Source of the DNA: Actinoplanes octamycinicus
GTDB lineage: Bacteria; Actinomycetota; Actinomycetes; Mycobacteriales; Micromonosporaceae
DNA length: 64,000 nt
Reading direction: 5' to 3'
Assembly: GCF_014205225.1 (NCBI RefSeq)
Contig: NZ_JACHNB010000001.1
Location: forward strand, 7,359,501-7,423,500
Part shown: positions 8,563-17,128 of the stretch, in pieces
How positions within the stretch are numbered: position 1 is the stretch's first letter
How the letters are laid out: the number at the start of each line of letters is the position of its first letter
Position numbers and translations under genes: made by a program
Notes under the pieces: model-generated
What the model was told of the DNA's origin: nothing
Seen by the model: only the letters and a program-made list of their open reading frames with translations
Database searches by the model: none

Positions 8563-8910
8563 TCATGCCCCTTCCCGAGCCGCCGCCCGGTGCTCCAGGT
8601 CTGCCGCGATGTCGTCCCAGTCCGGGCCGTGCAGCTTGAGGCTGTGCGCGGCCTCCCGCATCAATGCGGGATCCCCGGGCCTCTGGAGCAGCACCAGCCG
8701 GTAGGCGAGGTTGCGCACCCACACCGGTAGAAGGCCGTCGACGAGGTTCGGGCACAGCGTGTGCAGCATCGTCAAGATCTCCGCCGCATCGGCGAAGGTC
8801 AGCTTCTCGATGAAGTGCCGGTCGTCGTGGTCCTCGGAACACCGCGGAACGGGCGGCCGATACTCGTCGCCGTAGCGGCACCGGGCGTGCTCAGTAAGGC
8901 TGAGGTGCAT
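8563..8910 (-). CDS. hypothetical protein
   Basis: A 115-residue protein, ATG at 8910. The N-terminus contains a HARCRYGDEYRPP segment with Cys and His, and the rest is helical (TFADAAEILTMLHTLCPNLV, then MREAAHSLKLHGPDWDDIAA). Composition and codon use look like a real gene rather than a shadow ORF, but I do not recognise a family. It lies between the Lrp regulator (convergent) and the histidine kinase (same strand, 82 bp downstream), so it may be co-transcribed with the kinase or stand alone. Confidence 0.6.
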   Translation of the reverse strand: MHLSLTEHARCRYGDEYRPPVPRCSEDHDDRHFIEKLTFADAAEILTMLHTLCPNLVDGLLPVWVRNLAYRLVLLQRPGDPALMREAAHSLKLHGPDWDDIAADLEHRAAAREGA

Positions 8911-8992
8911 GTCATGGAACTTAGAGTCGCGGCCGGTGGCCTCGGGGATCCGGGTGGGCGCGAGCGGCCGGCCGGCAACCGTCCCGCGGCGA

Positions 8993-10957
8993 TCATGCCG
9001 GTGCGGGCGGGTCGTCGAGGGCCGGCAGCCGGACCGTGAACGTGGTGACCGGCGTGCCCGGCTCGCTGACGGTCAGGGTGCCGCCGTGCTGTTCGACGAT
9101 CGCCCGGGCCACGGTCAGTCCCAGGCCGTTGCCGGGCACCCCGTGGTGCCGGGCCGCCTCGCCGCGGAAGAACAGGTCGAACAGCCGGCCCCGCTCGTCG
9201 GGCGGGATCCCGTCGCCCTCGTTGGCCACGGTCACCACCGCCGCGCCCGCGTCGGCGTGCACGCCCACCTCGACCGTGGTGCCGGGGGCCGCCCAGGTCA
9301 CCGCGTTGGTCAGCAGCTCGTCGAGCACCTCGCACAGCCGGTCGCGGTCGCCGTCCACGGTGACCGGACCGCACGCGTCGACCCGCACCCCGGTCCGGCC
9401 GGCCGCCGCGTCGCGGACCAGCTCGGCCAGGTCCATCGGCGCCCGGTTCAGCTCGATGTGGCCCCAGCGCAGGCCGGCCACGTCGAGCAGCCGCATCACG
9501 ATGTCGCGCAGGCTGTCGGTGTTGCGCCGCATCACCTCCAGGGCGTCGCGCTGGTCGCCGTCCAGCCCGGGATCGTCGAGCAGCAGCTCGGTGTGCGCCT
9601 GGATGCTGGTCAGCGGGGTGCGCAGCTCGTGGCCGACCAGCGCGATGTACTCGTCCCGGGTGCGTTCCAGCTCGGCGGCGAGCCGTTCGGCCCGGCGTCG
9701 TTCCAGGAACTCGCCGAGGCGCGCCCCGATCCCGGTGACCACCGCGCCGCGCAGGTCCTCGGAGACCTCGTCGGCGTCGCTGTGGCAGATCAGCACCCCG
9801 AGCGGTTTCGGACCGGCCGGGACCGGGATGGCCAGCGTGCCGCCGGCCCCGGGGCCGGGCTCCCACAGCGGTGTGGCAGCCTGCCACGCCCGGCCGGGCA
9901 GCCCCTGTTCCGGCTTCCCGGGACCGGTCCGGCCGCCATCCAGGTTCGGCGACACCCAGCGCGCTTCCCGGCGCAGTGACCGGGCCACCTCGTCGAGCAC
10001 CCAGAACTCGGCCACCGACCACCCGATCGAGGCGCCGACGATGCGCATCACCTGCCGCAGCGTCTCCCCCGAGGGCTGGCCCTGGGCGATCAGGTGGGTG
10101 ACCTCCAGCTCGCCCTCCTGCAGCCGGCGGGCGAGCCGGCGCGCGGTGATGTCACGCAGCGCCACCACCGTGGTGAGGCCGGGCTGACCGGCGATCGGCC
10201 GAGCGTTGATCCGCAGGATCCGCCGCGGCATCCCGGGCAGCCGCAGATCCACCTCGGCGTCCTGGACCACCTCGCCGCGCACCGCCCGCGCCATCGCCGG
10301 TCGCAGCTGGTCCGGCCACCGGTCGCCGAGCAGGTCTCGAGCGGTCTGGTTGCGCAGCACCGGCCGGCCGTGCGCGTCGCAGGCGAAGATCGCGATGTCC
10401 AGGCTGTCCGCCGCCGCCTGCATCGTCGCGGTCCGCTCCTGCGCCTGCCGGCGGGCGAAGATCTCCGACTCCATCTGCTCGGTGCGCACCCGCAGCTCCC
10501 CGGCGAGCCGGCCGAGCGCGCCGTCCCGCTGGGCGAGGACGTACTCGGTGACGTCCTCGACGCGATGCACGATCAGCTCGAGCCGGCCGTCGGCGCTGAA
10601 GACAGGCGCGTTGACCGGTACCCACCAGCGGGTTTCGAAGCCGCCGCCGGGCTGCGGGATGTCGTACTTCTGAATGTCCATCGCGTCGAGGACACCCTCT
10701 CGGCGAACCCGGTCCAGTGAGGCCGTCAGCCGGGCCACCGACCCGGATTCCGGATCGTCGGGGTTGGCCGGGAAGGCGGCGAAGACGTGCTGCCCGAGCA
10801 GGTCGTCACGCCGGCGCATGGTAGCCGTCAGGTAGGCGTCGGAGACCTCGACGATGACCAGGTCGGTGTCCAGCACCAGGAAAGCCGCCGGCGCGGCGCG
10901 GAACAGCGTCCGGTAGTCGATCCCGGCCGACGCCGAGCCCTCCGAAATACTAGACAT
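8993..10957 (-). CDS. PAS/GAF sensor histidine kinase
   Basis: About 654 residues without membrane segments. N-terminal PAS domain (about 10-130, YRTLFRAAPAAFLVLDTDLV), a linker coiled coil, a second PAS (about 175-285), a GAF domain (about 295-430), then HisKA with phospho-acceptor His443 in GHELRTPL and a HATPase domain with N-box (ELLTNAV), G1 (DGIPP) and G2 (GNGLGL). It is a cytosolic signal sensor. No response regulator is adjacent, so it is an orphan kinase. In-frame starts also exist at 10984 (GTG) and 10966 (ATG); no Shine-Dalgarno precedes any of them, so the message may be leaderless. Confidence 0.9.
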   Translation of the reverse strand: MSSISEGSASAGIDYRTLFRAAPAAFLVLDTDLVIVEVSDAYLTATMRRRDDLLGQHVFAAFPANPDDPESGSVARLTASLDRVRREGVLDAMDIQKYDIPQPGGGFETRWWVPVNAPVFSADGRLELIVHRVEDVTEYVLAQRDGALGRLAGELRVRTEQMESEIFARRQAQERTATMQAAADSLDIAIFACDAHGRPVLRNQTARDLLGDRWPDQLRPAMARAVRGEVVQDAEVDLRLPGMPRRILRINARPIAGQPGLTTVVALRDITARRLARRLQEGELEVTHLIAQGQPSGETLRQVMRIVGASIGWSVAEFWVLDEVARSLRREARWVSPNLDGGRTGPGKPEQGLPGRAWQAATPLWEPGPGAGGTLAIPVPAGPKPLGVLICHSDADEVSEDLRGAVVTGIGARLGEFLERRRAERLAAELERTRDEYIALVGHELRTPLTSIQAHTELLLDDPGLDGDQRDALEVMRRNTDSLRDIVMRLLDVAGLRWGHIELNRAPMDLAELVRDAAAGRTGVRVDACGPVTVDGDRDRLCEVLDELLTNAVTWAAPGTTVEVGVHADAGAAVVTVANEGDGIPPDERGRLFDLFFRGEAARHHGVPGNGLGLTVARAIVEQHGGTLTVSEPGTPVTTFTVRLPALDDPPAPA

Positions 10958-11024
10958 ATAGGTCATATAATCGCACGTCACCACGCAGGACGGGCGCTGT
11001 CCGCCATCCCCGGAAGATCAAGAT

Positions 11025-11068
11025 CCGCTTGGCGTACGGCGGGGCGGCTCCGCGCGTACGCCAAGCGG
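11025..11068 (-). terminator. long inverted repeat, probable terminator of the esterase gene
   Basis: Perfect 14-bp arms CCGCTTGGCGTACG (11025-11038) and CGTACGCCAAGCGG (11055-11068) around a 16-nt GC-rich loop. A second, outer pair (ATCAAG near 11017, CTTGAT near 11078) extends the dyad. It lies just beyond the stop of the minus-strand esterase (11087) and before the start of the histidine kinase. There is no U tract, as is usual in actinomycetes. Confidence 0.7.
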
Positions 11069-11086
11069 GCCTTTGTCCTTGATTGA

Positions 11087-11983
11087 TCAGACAGCGACCG
11101 TGGCCGGCAGCCGGCGGGCCAGGAACGCCCCGGCCCGGTCCAGCGCGTCGTCGGCGTCGTCGAGCAGGCCGTAGTTGAGCTGATAGACGTGCGGCAGCCC
11201 GGGACCGGCCTCCAGGGTCACCTCGACGTCGTGGGCGGCGGCCCGGGCAGCGAGCCGCACCGCGTCGTCCAGCAGCACCTCGTCCGCACCGACCTGCACC
11301 AGCAGCGGCGCCAGCCCGGACAGGTCGGCGAAGATCGGGCTGGCCGCCCGGGCCGCGTCCGCGGAGGGCGCGTACCGCTCGACGTACCAGCGCAGCGCGG
11401 CCTCGTCGAACAGCGGATCGGCGGCGGCCCGGGTCCGGATGCTGTCGCCACTGAGGGTCAGGTCGGCCCACGGCGAGAACACCGCGGCCGCGGCCGGCTG
11501 CGGCAGCCCAGCCTCGCGCGCCGCGACCAGCAGCGCAACCACGAGCCCGCCGCCGGCCGAGTCGCCGGCCACCAGGATGTCGCCGGCCGGCGTGCTCTCC
11601 AGCAGCTCACGGTAGGCGGCGAGGGCGTCCTCGACGGCGCCCGGGAAGGGGTGCTCCGGGGCCAGCCGGTAGTCCAGCGAGTACCCGGTCGCGCCGGTCC
11701 GGGCGACCAGCGCCGAGGCGAGGCGGGCGCCGGTCCGGGCCGACCCGATGACGTAGCCGCCGCCGTGCAGGTAGAGCAGCACGGTCCGGGACTGATCAGG
11801 GGCGCGCAGCCGCACGGCGGGCCGGCCGCCCAGCGTCCCGTCGTCCGCGACCACCCCCTCGGCGAGCGGCATCGACGTCACGAACTGCTCGAACCCGGCC
11901 CGCTCCTGCTCGGTCGTGCCCTGCTCCTTGCCGGACGCGGCCAGCGCCGCCCGGATCGCGTCCCGCTGCTGCTGCCGGTTCAT
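11087..11983 (-). CDS. alpha/beta hydrolase, HSL-type esterase
   Basis: About 298 residues of the hormone-sensitive lipase (type IV) esterase family. The oxyanion motif HGGGY is near residue 74, the nucleophile elbow GDSAGGG near 143, the acid residue is probably in VQVGADEVLLDD and the His in GLPHVYQ. It hydrolyses short acyl esters in the cytosol. The start is ATG 11983 (MNRQQQRD), because GGAGG sits 5 nt upstream; the longer GTG frame would overlap that site. It is divergent from a MarR regulator and preceded by two palindromes that both genes share. Confidence 0.9.
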   Translation of the reverse strand: MNRQQQRDAIRAALAASGKEQGTTEQERAGFEQFVTSMPLAEGVVADDGTLGGRPAVRLRAPDQSRTVLLYLHGGGYVIGSARTGARLASALVARTGATGYSLDYRLAPEHPFPGAVEDALAAYRELLESTPAGDILVAGDSAGGGLVVALLVAAREAGLPQPAAAAVFSPWADLTLSGDSIRTRAAADPLFDEAALRWYVERYAPSADAARAASPIFADLSGLAPLLVQVGADEVLLDDAVRLAARAAAHDVEVTLEAGPGLPHVYQLNYGLLDDADDALDRAGAFLARRLPATVAV

Positions 11984-12015
11984 GTCAACCTCCGTCACGA
12001 TGCTCTGGCAAGATT

Positions 12016-12060
12016 GCTTCCGAGGAAGCTACTTTGGCAAACTAGCTTCCAGGGAAGCTA
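12016..12060. promoter_or_regulatory. twin MarR-type operators
   Basis: Two copies of GCTTCC-NN-GGAAGC lie between the esterase and MarR genes: 12016-12029 and, within the longer palindrome TAGCTTCCAGGGAAGCTA, 12043-12060. Their centres are 29 bp apart, close to three helical turns. Location and symmetry fit binding of two MarR dimers that repress both genes. This is inferred from sequence only. Confidence 0.75.
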
Positions 12061-12085
12061 ATTCCTCCGATTGGAAGTTCTGCGC

Positions 12086-12568
12086 GTGACGGACCTCACA
12101 TCGCTCTTCACCGATCTCGTCCGGACCGAGACCCGGCTCTACAACCGCATCGACGCGCGGCTGCGCGCCGAGCACGACATGCCGCTCGGCGCGCTGGAGT
12201 TCCTGCAGATCATCGAGCGCCTGCCGACCTGCCGGGTCTTCGACATCGCGCACGAGGTGGACATCACCGTCGGAGCGACCAGCAAGGCGGTGGACCGCCT
12301 GGTCGCGCGGGGCTGGTGCGAGCGGCGGGCCAACCCGGACGACCGGCGGTCCTCGCTGCTGTTCCTGACCCCGGCCGGGGAGCAGGCGCTGGCCGCCGCG
12401 GTGCCGACCTTCGAGGCGGCCTGGGCCGAGCAGATCGCCGGGCTGCCGCAGCCGATGCTGGCCCAGCTGGCCGACGGGTTGCGGGTGTGGCGGGAGCGGC
12501 TGGAGTCCGGATTGGCCCAGCCGACCGGGGCCGAATTGGACCATGGTGACCGGTCCGGCGCGGCCTAA
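12086..12568 (+). CDS. MarR family transcriptional regulator
   Basis: A 160-residue winged-helix regulator. The core is at about residues 25-100 (LPTCRVFDIAHEVDITVGAT for the recognition helix region, then the wing NPDDRRSSLLFLTPAGEQAL). GGAAG lies 8 nt before the GTG at 12086, so I prefer it over a TTG five codons upstream. MarR proteins repress neighbouring genes until a small phenolic or oxidising ligand binds. The divergent esterase and the two shared palindromes make the esterase its most likely target, with autoregulation. The next gene begins 10 bp after the stop. Confidence 0.92.
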   Translation: MTDLTSLFTDLVRTETRLYNRIDARLRAEHDMPLGALEFLQIIERLPTCRVFDIAHEVDITVGATSKAVDRLVARGWCERRANPDDRRSSLLFLTPAGEQALAAAVPTFEAAWAEQIAGLPQPMLAQLADGLRVWRERLESGLAQPTGAELDHGDRSGAA

Positions 12569-12578
12569 CCTCGTTCCC

Positions 12579-13415
12579 ATGCGGATCTTCGTCGCCGGGG
12601 CGACCGGGCAGGTGGGACGGCTGCTCATCCCGTTGCTGATCGCCGACGGCCATCAGGTCACCGGGATCGGGCGCAGCGAGACGGGCCTGCGCACGCTGGC
12701 CGAGCAGGGGGCGACCGGGGTCCGCGTCGACGTCTACGACCCGGCCGCGCTGACCGCGGCGGTGACCGCGGCCGCGCCGGACGTGCTGATCCACCAGCTC
12801 ACCGCGCTGGCCGGCGGCAGCCTCGCGGAGAACGCGCGGATCCGCCACGAAGGCACCCGGAACCTGGTCGCCGCCGCCCGGGCCGCCGGCGTCCAGCGGC
12901 TGGTGGCGCAGTCGATCGCCTGGGCCTATGCGGCCGGCGAGACGCCGGCGACCGAGGAGACGCCGCTCGACCTGGACGCCGGCGGGACCCGCGGGACGAC
13001 GGTCGCCGGGGTGCACGCGCTGGAGACGCAGGCGGCGGAGATCACCGAGCACGTGGTGCTGCGCTACGGGATGTTCCACGGGCCCGGGACCTGGTACCAC
13101 CGGGACGGCCGGGTCGGGCGCCAGCTCCTGGCCGGCGAGTTCACGGTCGGCCAGGGAGTGACGTCGTTCCTGCACATCGAGGACGCGGCGATCGCGGCGG
13201 CGCGGGCGGTGACCTGGCCGGCCGGGGTCTACAACATCGTCGACGACCAGCCGCTGCCCGGGCCGGTGTGGGCCGCCGCGCTGGCCGAGTCGATCGGCGC
13301 GCCGCCGCCGCGGGTGACCGCGGATCGGGCCGGGTGGGAGCGCGGCGCCGACAACGCGCTGGCTCGCGAGAAGCTGTCCTGGACCCCGGGACACCCCCTT
13401 TTCGGTACGGTCTGA
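12579..13415 (+). CDS. NAD-dependent epimerase/dehydratase family protein
   Basis: About 278 residues with an N-terminal Rossmann motif GATGQVG (residues about 7-13) after MRIFVA, typical of extended or atypical SDRs of the NAD-dependent epimerase family. The start is ATG 12579; the upstream in-frame extension overlaps the MarR gene. No clean YxxxK is evident at the usual place, although WAYAAGETPA lies near it, so this may belong to an atypical NADP-binding subgroup. It starts 10 bp after the MarR gene and is probably co-transcribed. The substrate is unknown. Confidence 0.85.
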   Translation: MRIFVAGATGQVGRLLIPLLIADGHQVTGIGRSETGLRTLAEQGATGVRVDVYDPAALTAAVTAAAPDVLIHQLTALAGGSLAENARIRHEGTRNLVAAARAAGVQRLVAQSIAWAYAAGETPATEETPLDLDAGGTRGTTVAGVHALETQAAEITEHVVLRYGMFHGPGTWYHRDGRVGRQLLAGEFTVGQGVTSFLHIEDAAIAAARAVTWPAGVYNIVDDQPLPGPVWAAALAESIGAPPPRVTADRAGWERGADNALAREKLSWTPGHPLFGTV

Positions 13416-13439
13416 TCGGGGCTGGGCGGCGCTTACCTC

Positions 13440-13860
13440 CGTACCGGGAACCGGTCGTCGTCACCGCATCCACCGGCGACCTCGACGCGCCCGCCCGCCG
13501 CACCCCGAGTCCCGCCTCGCGTGGTCCCCTCGGCGCCCGCGCGACCCACGGCCGCCCCACCGCGGGGCGCCGCCCACCACGGCCCGATCACCGCGGCCCG
13601 CACGCCCAGCGCCAAGCCCCACCACCGCGGCCCGCACCGCCCGCCGCCACGCCCCACCACCGCAACCTGCACCGCCCGCCGCCCGATCACCGCGACCCGC
13701 ACGGCCACGACCACGGCCCCACCATCGCGGACGGCACCGCCCACCGCCCGATCGCCGCGGCCCGCACCTCCACCACCACGGGCCCACCACCACGACCCCA
13801 CCATCGCGGACGGCACCGCCGCCACCTCCATGACCCCCGCGCTGCTGCTTTTCATGGGTG
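13440..13860. repeat. degenerate C-rich repeat region in a 560-bp intergenic gap
   Basis: The gap 13416-13975 contains no gene I can support. Most of it is short imperfect repeats built from CCGCGGCCCGCAC, CACCGCC and CCCGATCACCGC. The best-preserved pair shares CCATCGCGGACGGCACCGCC, inside a 25-bp match at about 13717-13741 and 13797-13820. Open frames across it on both strands are low-complexity (Pro/His/Thr or Gly/Val/Arg) and look spurious. The last ~110 bp before 13975 are normal sequence and may hold the promoter of the next gene. Confidence 0.65.
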
Positions 13861-13975
13861 ATCACTTCCGGGGGCGACGGGCATCACAATTCGGGCGTTT
13901 CACCTGCGCGGCGGCTCAGCGGCGATAGCTTTCGTACCGAAATGTCGGTCGAAGCCGAGAAAGAAAGCCGCTCTG

Positions 13976-15370
13976 TTGCCCCAGCTGCTCGTTGATCACC
14001 TGCGCCCGATCATCGTCGTCGCCGCGAGCCTTCTCGTGTGCGCGCTCGCCACCGCCCTGCTGCGCCGCAAGGTGCGGCCCGCCGTCGAAGCCGCCTGCCG
14101 GACCGCGCTCGCCCGGGTCCGGCCGCACCTGCCGCACCCGCTGCGCCGGGTGGCCCGCCGGTGCCGCACCTGGATCGACCCGCAGGTGGCCCGCACCGGC
14201 CTGGTGACCGCGGTCGCCGCCGGCATCGCCTGGTCGGCGGCGAGCACGCTGCAGCTGGCCGGGCCGGTGACCGCGGCGGTCTCCGCGACGCTGTCGGTGC
14301 AACTCAGCTCGCGCGCGTCGGTGCGCGAGGGCACCCAGCGGCTGATCGGCACGCTCGCCGGGATCGCGGTCACCGTCGCGGTGTGGGGCTCGTTCGGGAT
14401 GACGCCGGTGTCGATCGCGGTGATCACCGGGTGCGGGCTGGCCGCCGGGCGGCTGCTGCGGCTCGGCGACAGTTCGGTGACCGTGCCGCTCACCTCGCTG
14501 GGCATCATGGTCGGCGGCAGCGCGGTGACCGAGACGTTCGTGTGGCAGCGGATCGCCGCGACCGCGCTCGGCATCGTGGTCGGCGTGATCCTGTCCCCGC
14601 TGGTCGGCGGCATGACGCCGCTGGAGCGGGCCCGGTGGAACCTTACCCAGCTGTCCACCGAGATCGCCCGGCTGCTCGGACAGCTCGGCGCCGGCGCGCA
14701 GGACGGCTACAGCCGGGAGCAGGCGGCGCAGTGGCTGGCCCGGTCCCGGGAGCTCGGCGACGACCTGGACGACGCGGTGACCGCCGTCGACGATCTGCTC
14801 CGGCAGGCACGCTGGTCGCTGACCACGCCGATCGCACGGGTGGTCCCGCTGCACGAGACGCTGCGGGCGCTGGAGCACGGGGTGCACCAGGTGAACTCGG
14901 TGGCCCGCTCGATGTTCGACGCGGCCGCGACGCCGCAGGCCCCGGAGGTGCCCGCCCAGATCGCGCCGGTGCTGACCGCGGCCTCGCAGGCCTTCGCGGC
15001 GCACGCCGACACCGCGCACGCCGCCGCCACCCGCACCACGCCGGTCGGCACCGCCGAGCACGCCGGCGCTCCGGTGACCACCGGCTCCGCCGCGCACGCC
15101 GCTGGGACGGCACTCCAGGAATCGCTGGAGGCGCTGCGCGCCGCGCGGCATCAGACGCTGCGGACCGTACGGACCGAGATCGACGACACCGGCGTGCTGG
15201 TGCTGACCGGTTCGATCATCACCGACATCGACCGGATGGCCGGGTCGCTGGAGCGCTCCGCCCCGGCACTGGCCGTCGGTGTCCGCGAGCCGGGGCCGGG
15301 CATCCCGGCGGTCTCCGAGGTGCTGCCGGCCGTCCGCCTCATGTGGCAGAAGGCGGCGGCGGCACGCTGA
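13976..15370 (+). CDS. FUSC/aromatic acid exporter family membrane protein
   Basis: About 464 residues. A short N-terminal helix (IIVVAASLLVCALATALL) and a basic linker precede four to six transmembrane helices at about 75-220 (GLVTAVAAGIAWSAASTLQL, ATLSVQLSSRASVREGTQRL, GTLAGIAVTVAVWG, IVVGVILSPLVGG). A long cytosolic helical domain with aromatic-exporter-like coiled segments follows. This is the layout of FUSC/ArAE proteins that extrude aromatic acids. The only start compatible with the frame is TTG 13976, preceded by GAGAAAG; the exact start is uncertain. The C-terminal end overlaps the convergent next gene by 32 bp. Confidence 0.8.
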   Translation: MPQLLVDHLRPIIVVAASLLVCALATALLRRKVRPAVEAACRTALARVRPHLPHPLRRVARRCRTWIDPQVARTGLVTAVAAGIAWSAASTLQLAGPVTAAVSATLSVQLSSRASVREGTQRLIGTLAGIAVTVAVWGSFGMTPVSIAVITGCGLAAGRLLRLGDSSVTVPLTSLGIMVGGSAVTETFVWQRIAATALGIVVGVILSPLVGGMTPLERARWNLTQLSTEIARLLGQLGAGAQDGYSREQAAQWLARSRELGDDLDDAVTAVDDLLRQARWSLTTPIARVVPLHETLRALEHGVHQVNSVARSMFDAAATPQAPEVPAQIAPVLTAASQAFAAHADTAHAAATRTTPVGTAEHAGAPVTTGSAAHAAGTALQESLEALRAARHQTLRTVRTEIDDTGVLVLTGSIITDIDRMAGSLERSAPALAVGVREPGPGIPAVSEVLPAVRLMWQKAAAAR

Positions 15371-15689
15371 TCTCCAGCCGCTCCGGCGGCGGGAACTCGG
15401 CCGGTCGCTCCGCCACCCCGGCCCACTCGATGCCGCCCAGCCGCTCCCCGAAGGTGTAGAGGAACAACTGGTCGTAGCCGCCCCGGACGGTGGCGTCGAC
15501 CCGCACGGTCAGGCCGACGCCGTCCTGGAAGTCGATCGACGGGCACCCGCAGGCGCACGTTCCGACGACCAGCGCGCCGGCGGCCTGCCGCCGCAGCTCC
15601 TCGACGCCCTCGAAGTCGACGGCCAGCAGGGCGTCGAGCACCGCCCGTTCCCGCTCGGTCAGTGCTCTCGGCTCCATGCGGGCGATCAT
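15339..15689 (-). CDS. hypothetical protein with CACGC motif
   Basis: About 116 residues (ATG 15689; ATG 15677 is an alternative). An N-terminal helix (LTERERAVLDALLAVDFEGV) is followed by VGTCACGCPSIDF, whose closely spaced Cys residues suggest a metal or disulfide site, and a beta-rich C-terminus ending EFPPPERLEISVPPPPS. It looks like a genuine small actinobacterial hypothetical protein, but I do not recognise it. Its start lies one base after the stop of a repeat-encoded minus-strand frame, and its end overlaps the FUSC gene tail by 32 bp. Confidence 0.65.
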   Translation of the reverse strand: MIARMEPRALTERERAVLDALLAVDFEGVEELRRQAAGALVVGTCACGCPSIDFQDGVGLTVRVDATVRGGYDQLFLYTFGERLGGIEWAGVAERPAEFPPPERLEISVPPPPSAT

Positions 15690-15700
15690 GTCAGGCGCGC

Positions 15701-15892
15701 GCACCCGGCCCCGCACCGCTCATCGCCGCACCCAGCCCCGCGCCGCCCAGCCCTGCGCCACTCATCGCCGCGCCCAGCCCCGCGCCGCCCAGCCCTGCGC
15801 CACTCATCGCCACACCCGGCACCGCGCCGCTCATCGCCGCACCCGGCACCGCGCCGCTCACCGCCACACCCGGCACCGCGCCGCTCACCGCG
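15701..15892. repeat. tandem array of 27-bp and 42-bp units
   Basis: Six head-to-tail units begin at 15701, 15728, 15770, 15812, 15839 and 15866 with lengths 27, 42, 42, 27, 27 and 27. The 27-bp core is of the form RCACCCGGCACCGCGCCGCT plus CATCGCC or CACCGCC; the two 42-bp units carry a 15-bp internal expansion and differ from each other at one base. All lengths are multiples of three. The minus strand is open (15691-15888) and would encode Ser/Gly/Ala/Val/Pro repeats. It sits between two minus-strand genes. Confidence 0.85.
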
Positions 15893-15900
15893 GCATCCGG

Positions 15901-16491
15901 TCAGCGCACGGCCAGCCGGTCGTCGAGCAGCACGCGCATCCGGTCCGGGTCGGACCGGCTGTAGCCCCACAGCACATTCGTCAGCACCGTCGGCGCCGCG
16001 TTGATCAGCACGAGCACGGGCTGCTGCTCCATCCCGTGCGTCTGCGCGGCCGCCGCCAGCGCCTGCCGCAGCACCTCACCCCCACCGGCGGTACCGAGCG
16101 AGGCGACCGCGGCCTGCGGCGGCCACGGGTGGCAGACCGGGTGCGGGCTGCCGGCCTCCCCGGTCGGGTCGACGGCCAGCAAGGTCTGACCGGCACCGAG
16201 CAGCAGCAGCCGTTCCGGCGGCTGCAGCTGCCCGTGCAGCATGTCGAAGCACACCTCGGCCATGCACGCCGGATTCTTCCCGATCTCGTCGGCCCACCCG
16301 ACGATCGTGTCCACGATGGCGTCCACCGCCACCACCAGCAGATGCGCCGGATGCTCCGAGGCGTAGGGCATCAGCGACGCCGCCGCCTGCGCCGACCGCA
16401 ACGAGTCCTCGGTGAGCCGCCCCTCCACGATCGCCCACAACGCCCGCCACGCCGCCGCAGTCCCCTGGTCCGGCCGAAGTCGCAAAGTCAT
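15901..16491 (-). CDS. hypothetical protein
   Basis: A 196-residue protein starting at ATG 16491 (MTLRLRPDQGTAAAWRALWA). It is largely helical, with LVVAVDAIVDTIVGWADEIG and a PPERLLLLGAGQTLLAVD segment that may form a beta strand pair, and ends LLDDRLAVR. There is no signal peptide or membrane helix. I do not recognise a family; the upstream in-frame extension to 16623 has poor coding character. The stop lies 9 bp from the tandem repeat array, which separates it from the next minus-strand gene. Confidence 0.6.
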   Translation of the reverse strand: MTLRLRPDQGTAAAWRALWAIVEGRLTEDSLRSAQAAASLMPYASEHPAHLLVVAVDAIVDTIVGWADEIGKNPACMAEVCFDMLHGQLQPPERLLLLGAGQTLLAVDPTGEAGSPHPVCHPWPPQAAVASLGTAGGGEVLRQALAAAAQTHGMEQQPVLVLINAAPTVLTNVLWGYSRSDPDRMRVLLDDRLAVR

Positions 16492-16752
16492 GCCCCCAGT
16501 CTCATACCCATCGATCGCCGGGCATCCCGCGGGGGTCGATCCGGCCAGCAGCCGGCAGAGATTCAACCTCGCGACAAGAACTTGTTCCGGCCCACCCAGT
16601 GGTACGGCCTGCGTCCCGGCCATATCCGCAAGACCCGGCCGGACGGCGCCCGATCCACTTCAGTTCAGGGCAGGCCGATACGCATGTCCCGTACGGTAAC
16701 GAACTTGCCGTTTCCGCCATTTATCAGGCACGTACGGCCTAGCGTCCTTGGC

Positions 16753-17067
16753 GTGACCAACTCCAGCACGTCCCTCGCGTTCGTCGTCAAGCTTGTCGCC
16801 AAGTCCGGGCTCGAGCAGGAGGTAGCGGACCTCCTCACCGGAGCCCTTGAACTCGCCAACGACGAGGTCGGCACGATCGTGTGGTTCGCCCTGCGCACCG
16901 ACGCGTCGACGTTGTGGATCGTCGACGCGTTCCCGGACGAGGCCTCCCGACAAGCCCACATCAACGGCCCGATCGCCAAGGCGCTGATGGCCAACGCCGA
17001 CCGCCTGCTGGCCGCACCGCCGGAGATTCTGCCGGCCGACGTGCTGGCCGCCAAGGTGCCCGCCTAG
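16753..17067 (+). CDS. antibiotic biosynthesis monooxygenase-type (ABM) protein
   Basis: A 104-residue protein of the ferredoxin-like dimeric alpha-beta barrel family that includes ABM monooxygenases and YgiN-type quinol monooxygenases. The fold is visible as FVVKLVAKSGLEQEVADLL, then TIVWFALRTDASTLWIVDAF, then EASRQAHINGPIAKALM. Such proteins oxidise quinols or aromatic substrates without cofactors, or act in reactive-species defence. The start is GTG 16753. It stands alone: the left neighbour is divergent (260 bp between, no clear elements recognised) and the right neighbour convergent. Confidence 0.82.
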   Translation: MTNSSTSLAFVVKLVAKSGLEQEVADLLTGALELANDEVGTIVWFALRTDASTLWIVDAFPDEASRQAHINGPIAKALMANADRLLAAPPEILPADVLAAKVPA

Positions 17068-17128
17068 GGTTCGTTCTGCCACCTGGGCAATGCCGCAGCC
17101 CCGATCATCGGCAGGACGGACCTCGGGG

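Noticed and set aside
13433..13865. Open frames in the repeat gap on both strands
   Set aside because: Low-complexity translation of C-rich repeats; no ribosome site or conserved segment.
15701..15892. Tandem array as a CRISPR array
   Set aside because: No unique spacers between repeats, units abut directly, and no cas genes are present.
15686..15970. 94-residue Arg/Gly-rich frame over the repeat array
   Set aside because: Overlaps the end of the hypothetical gene in another frame; repeat translation only.
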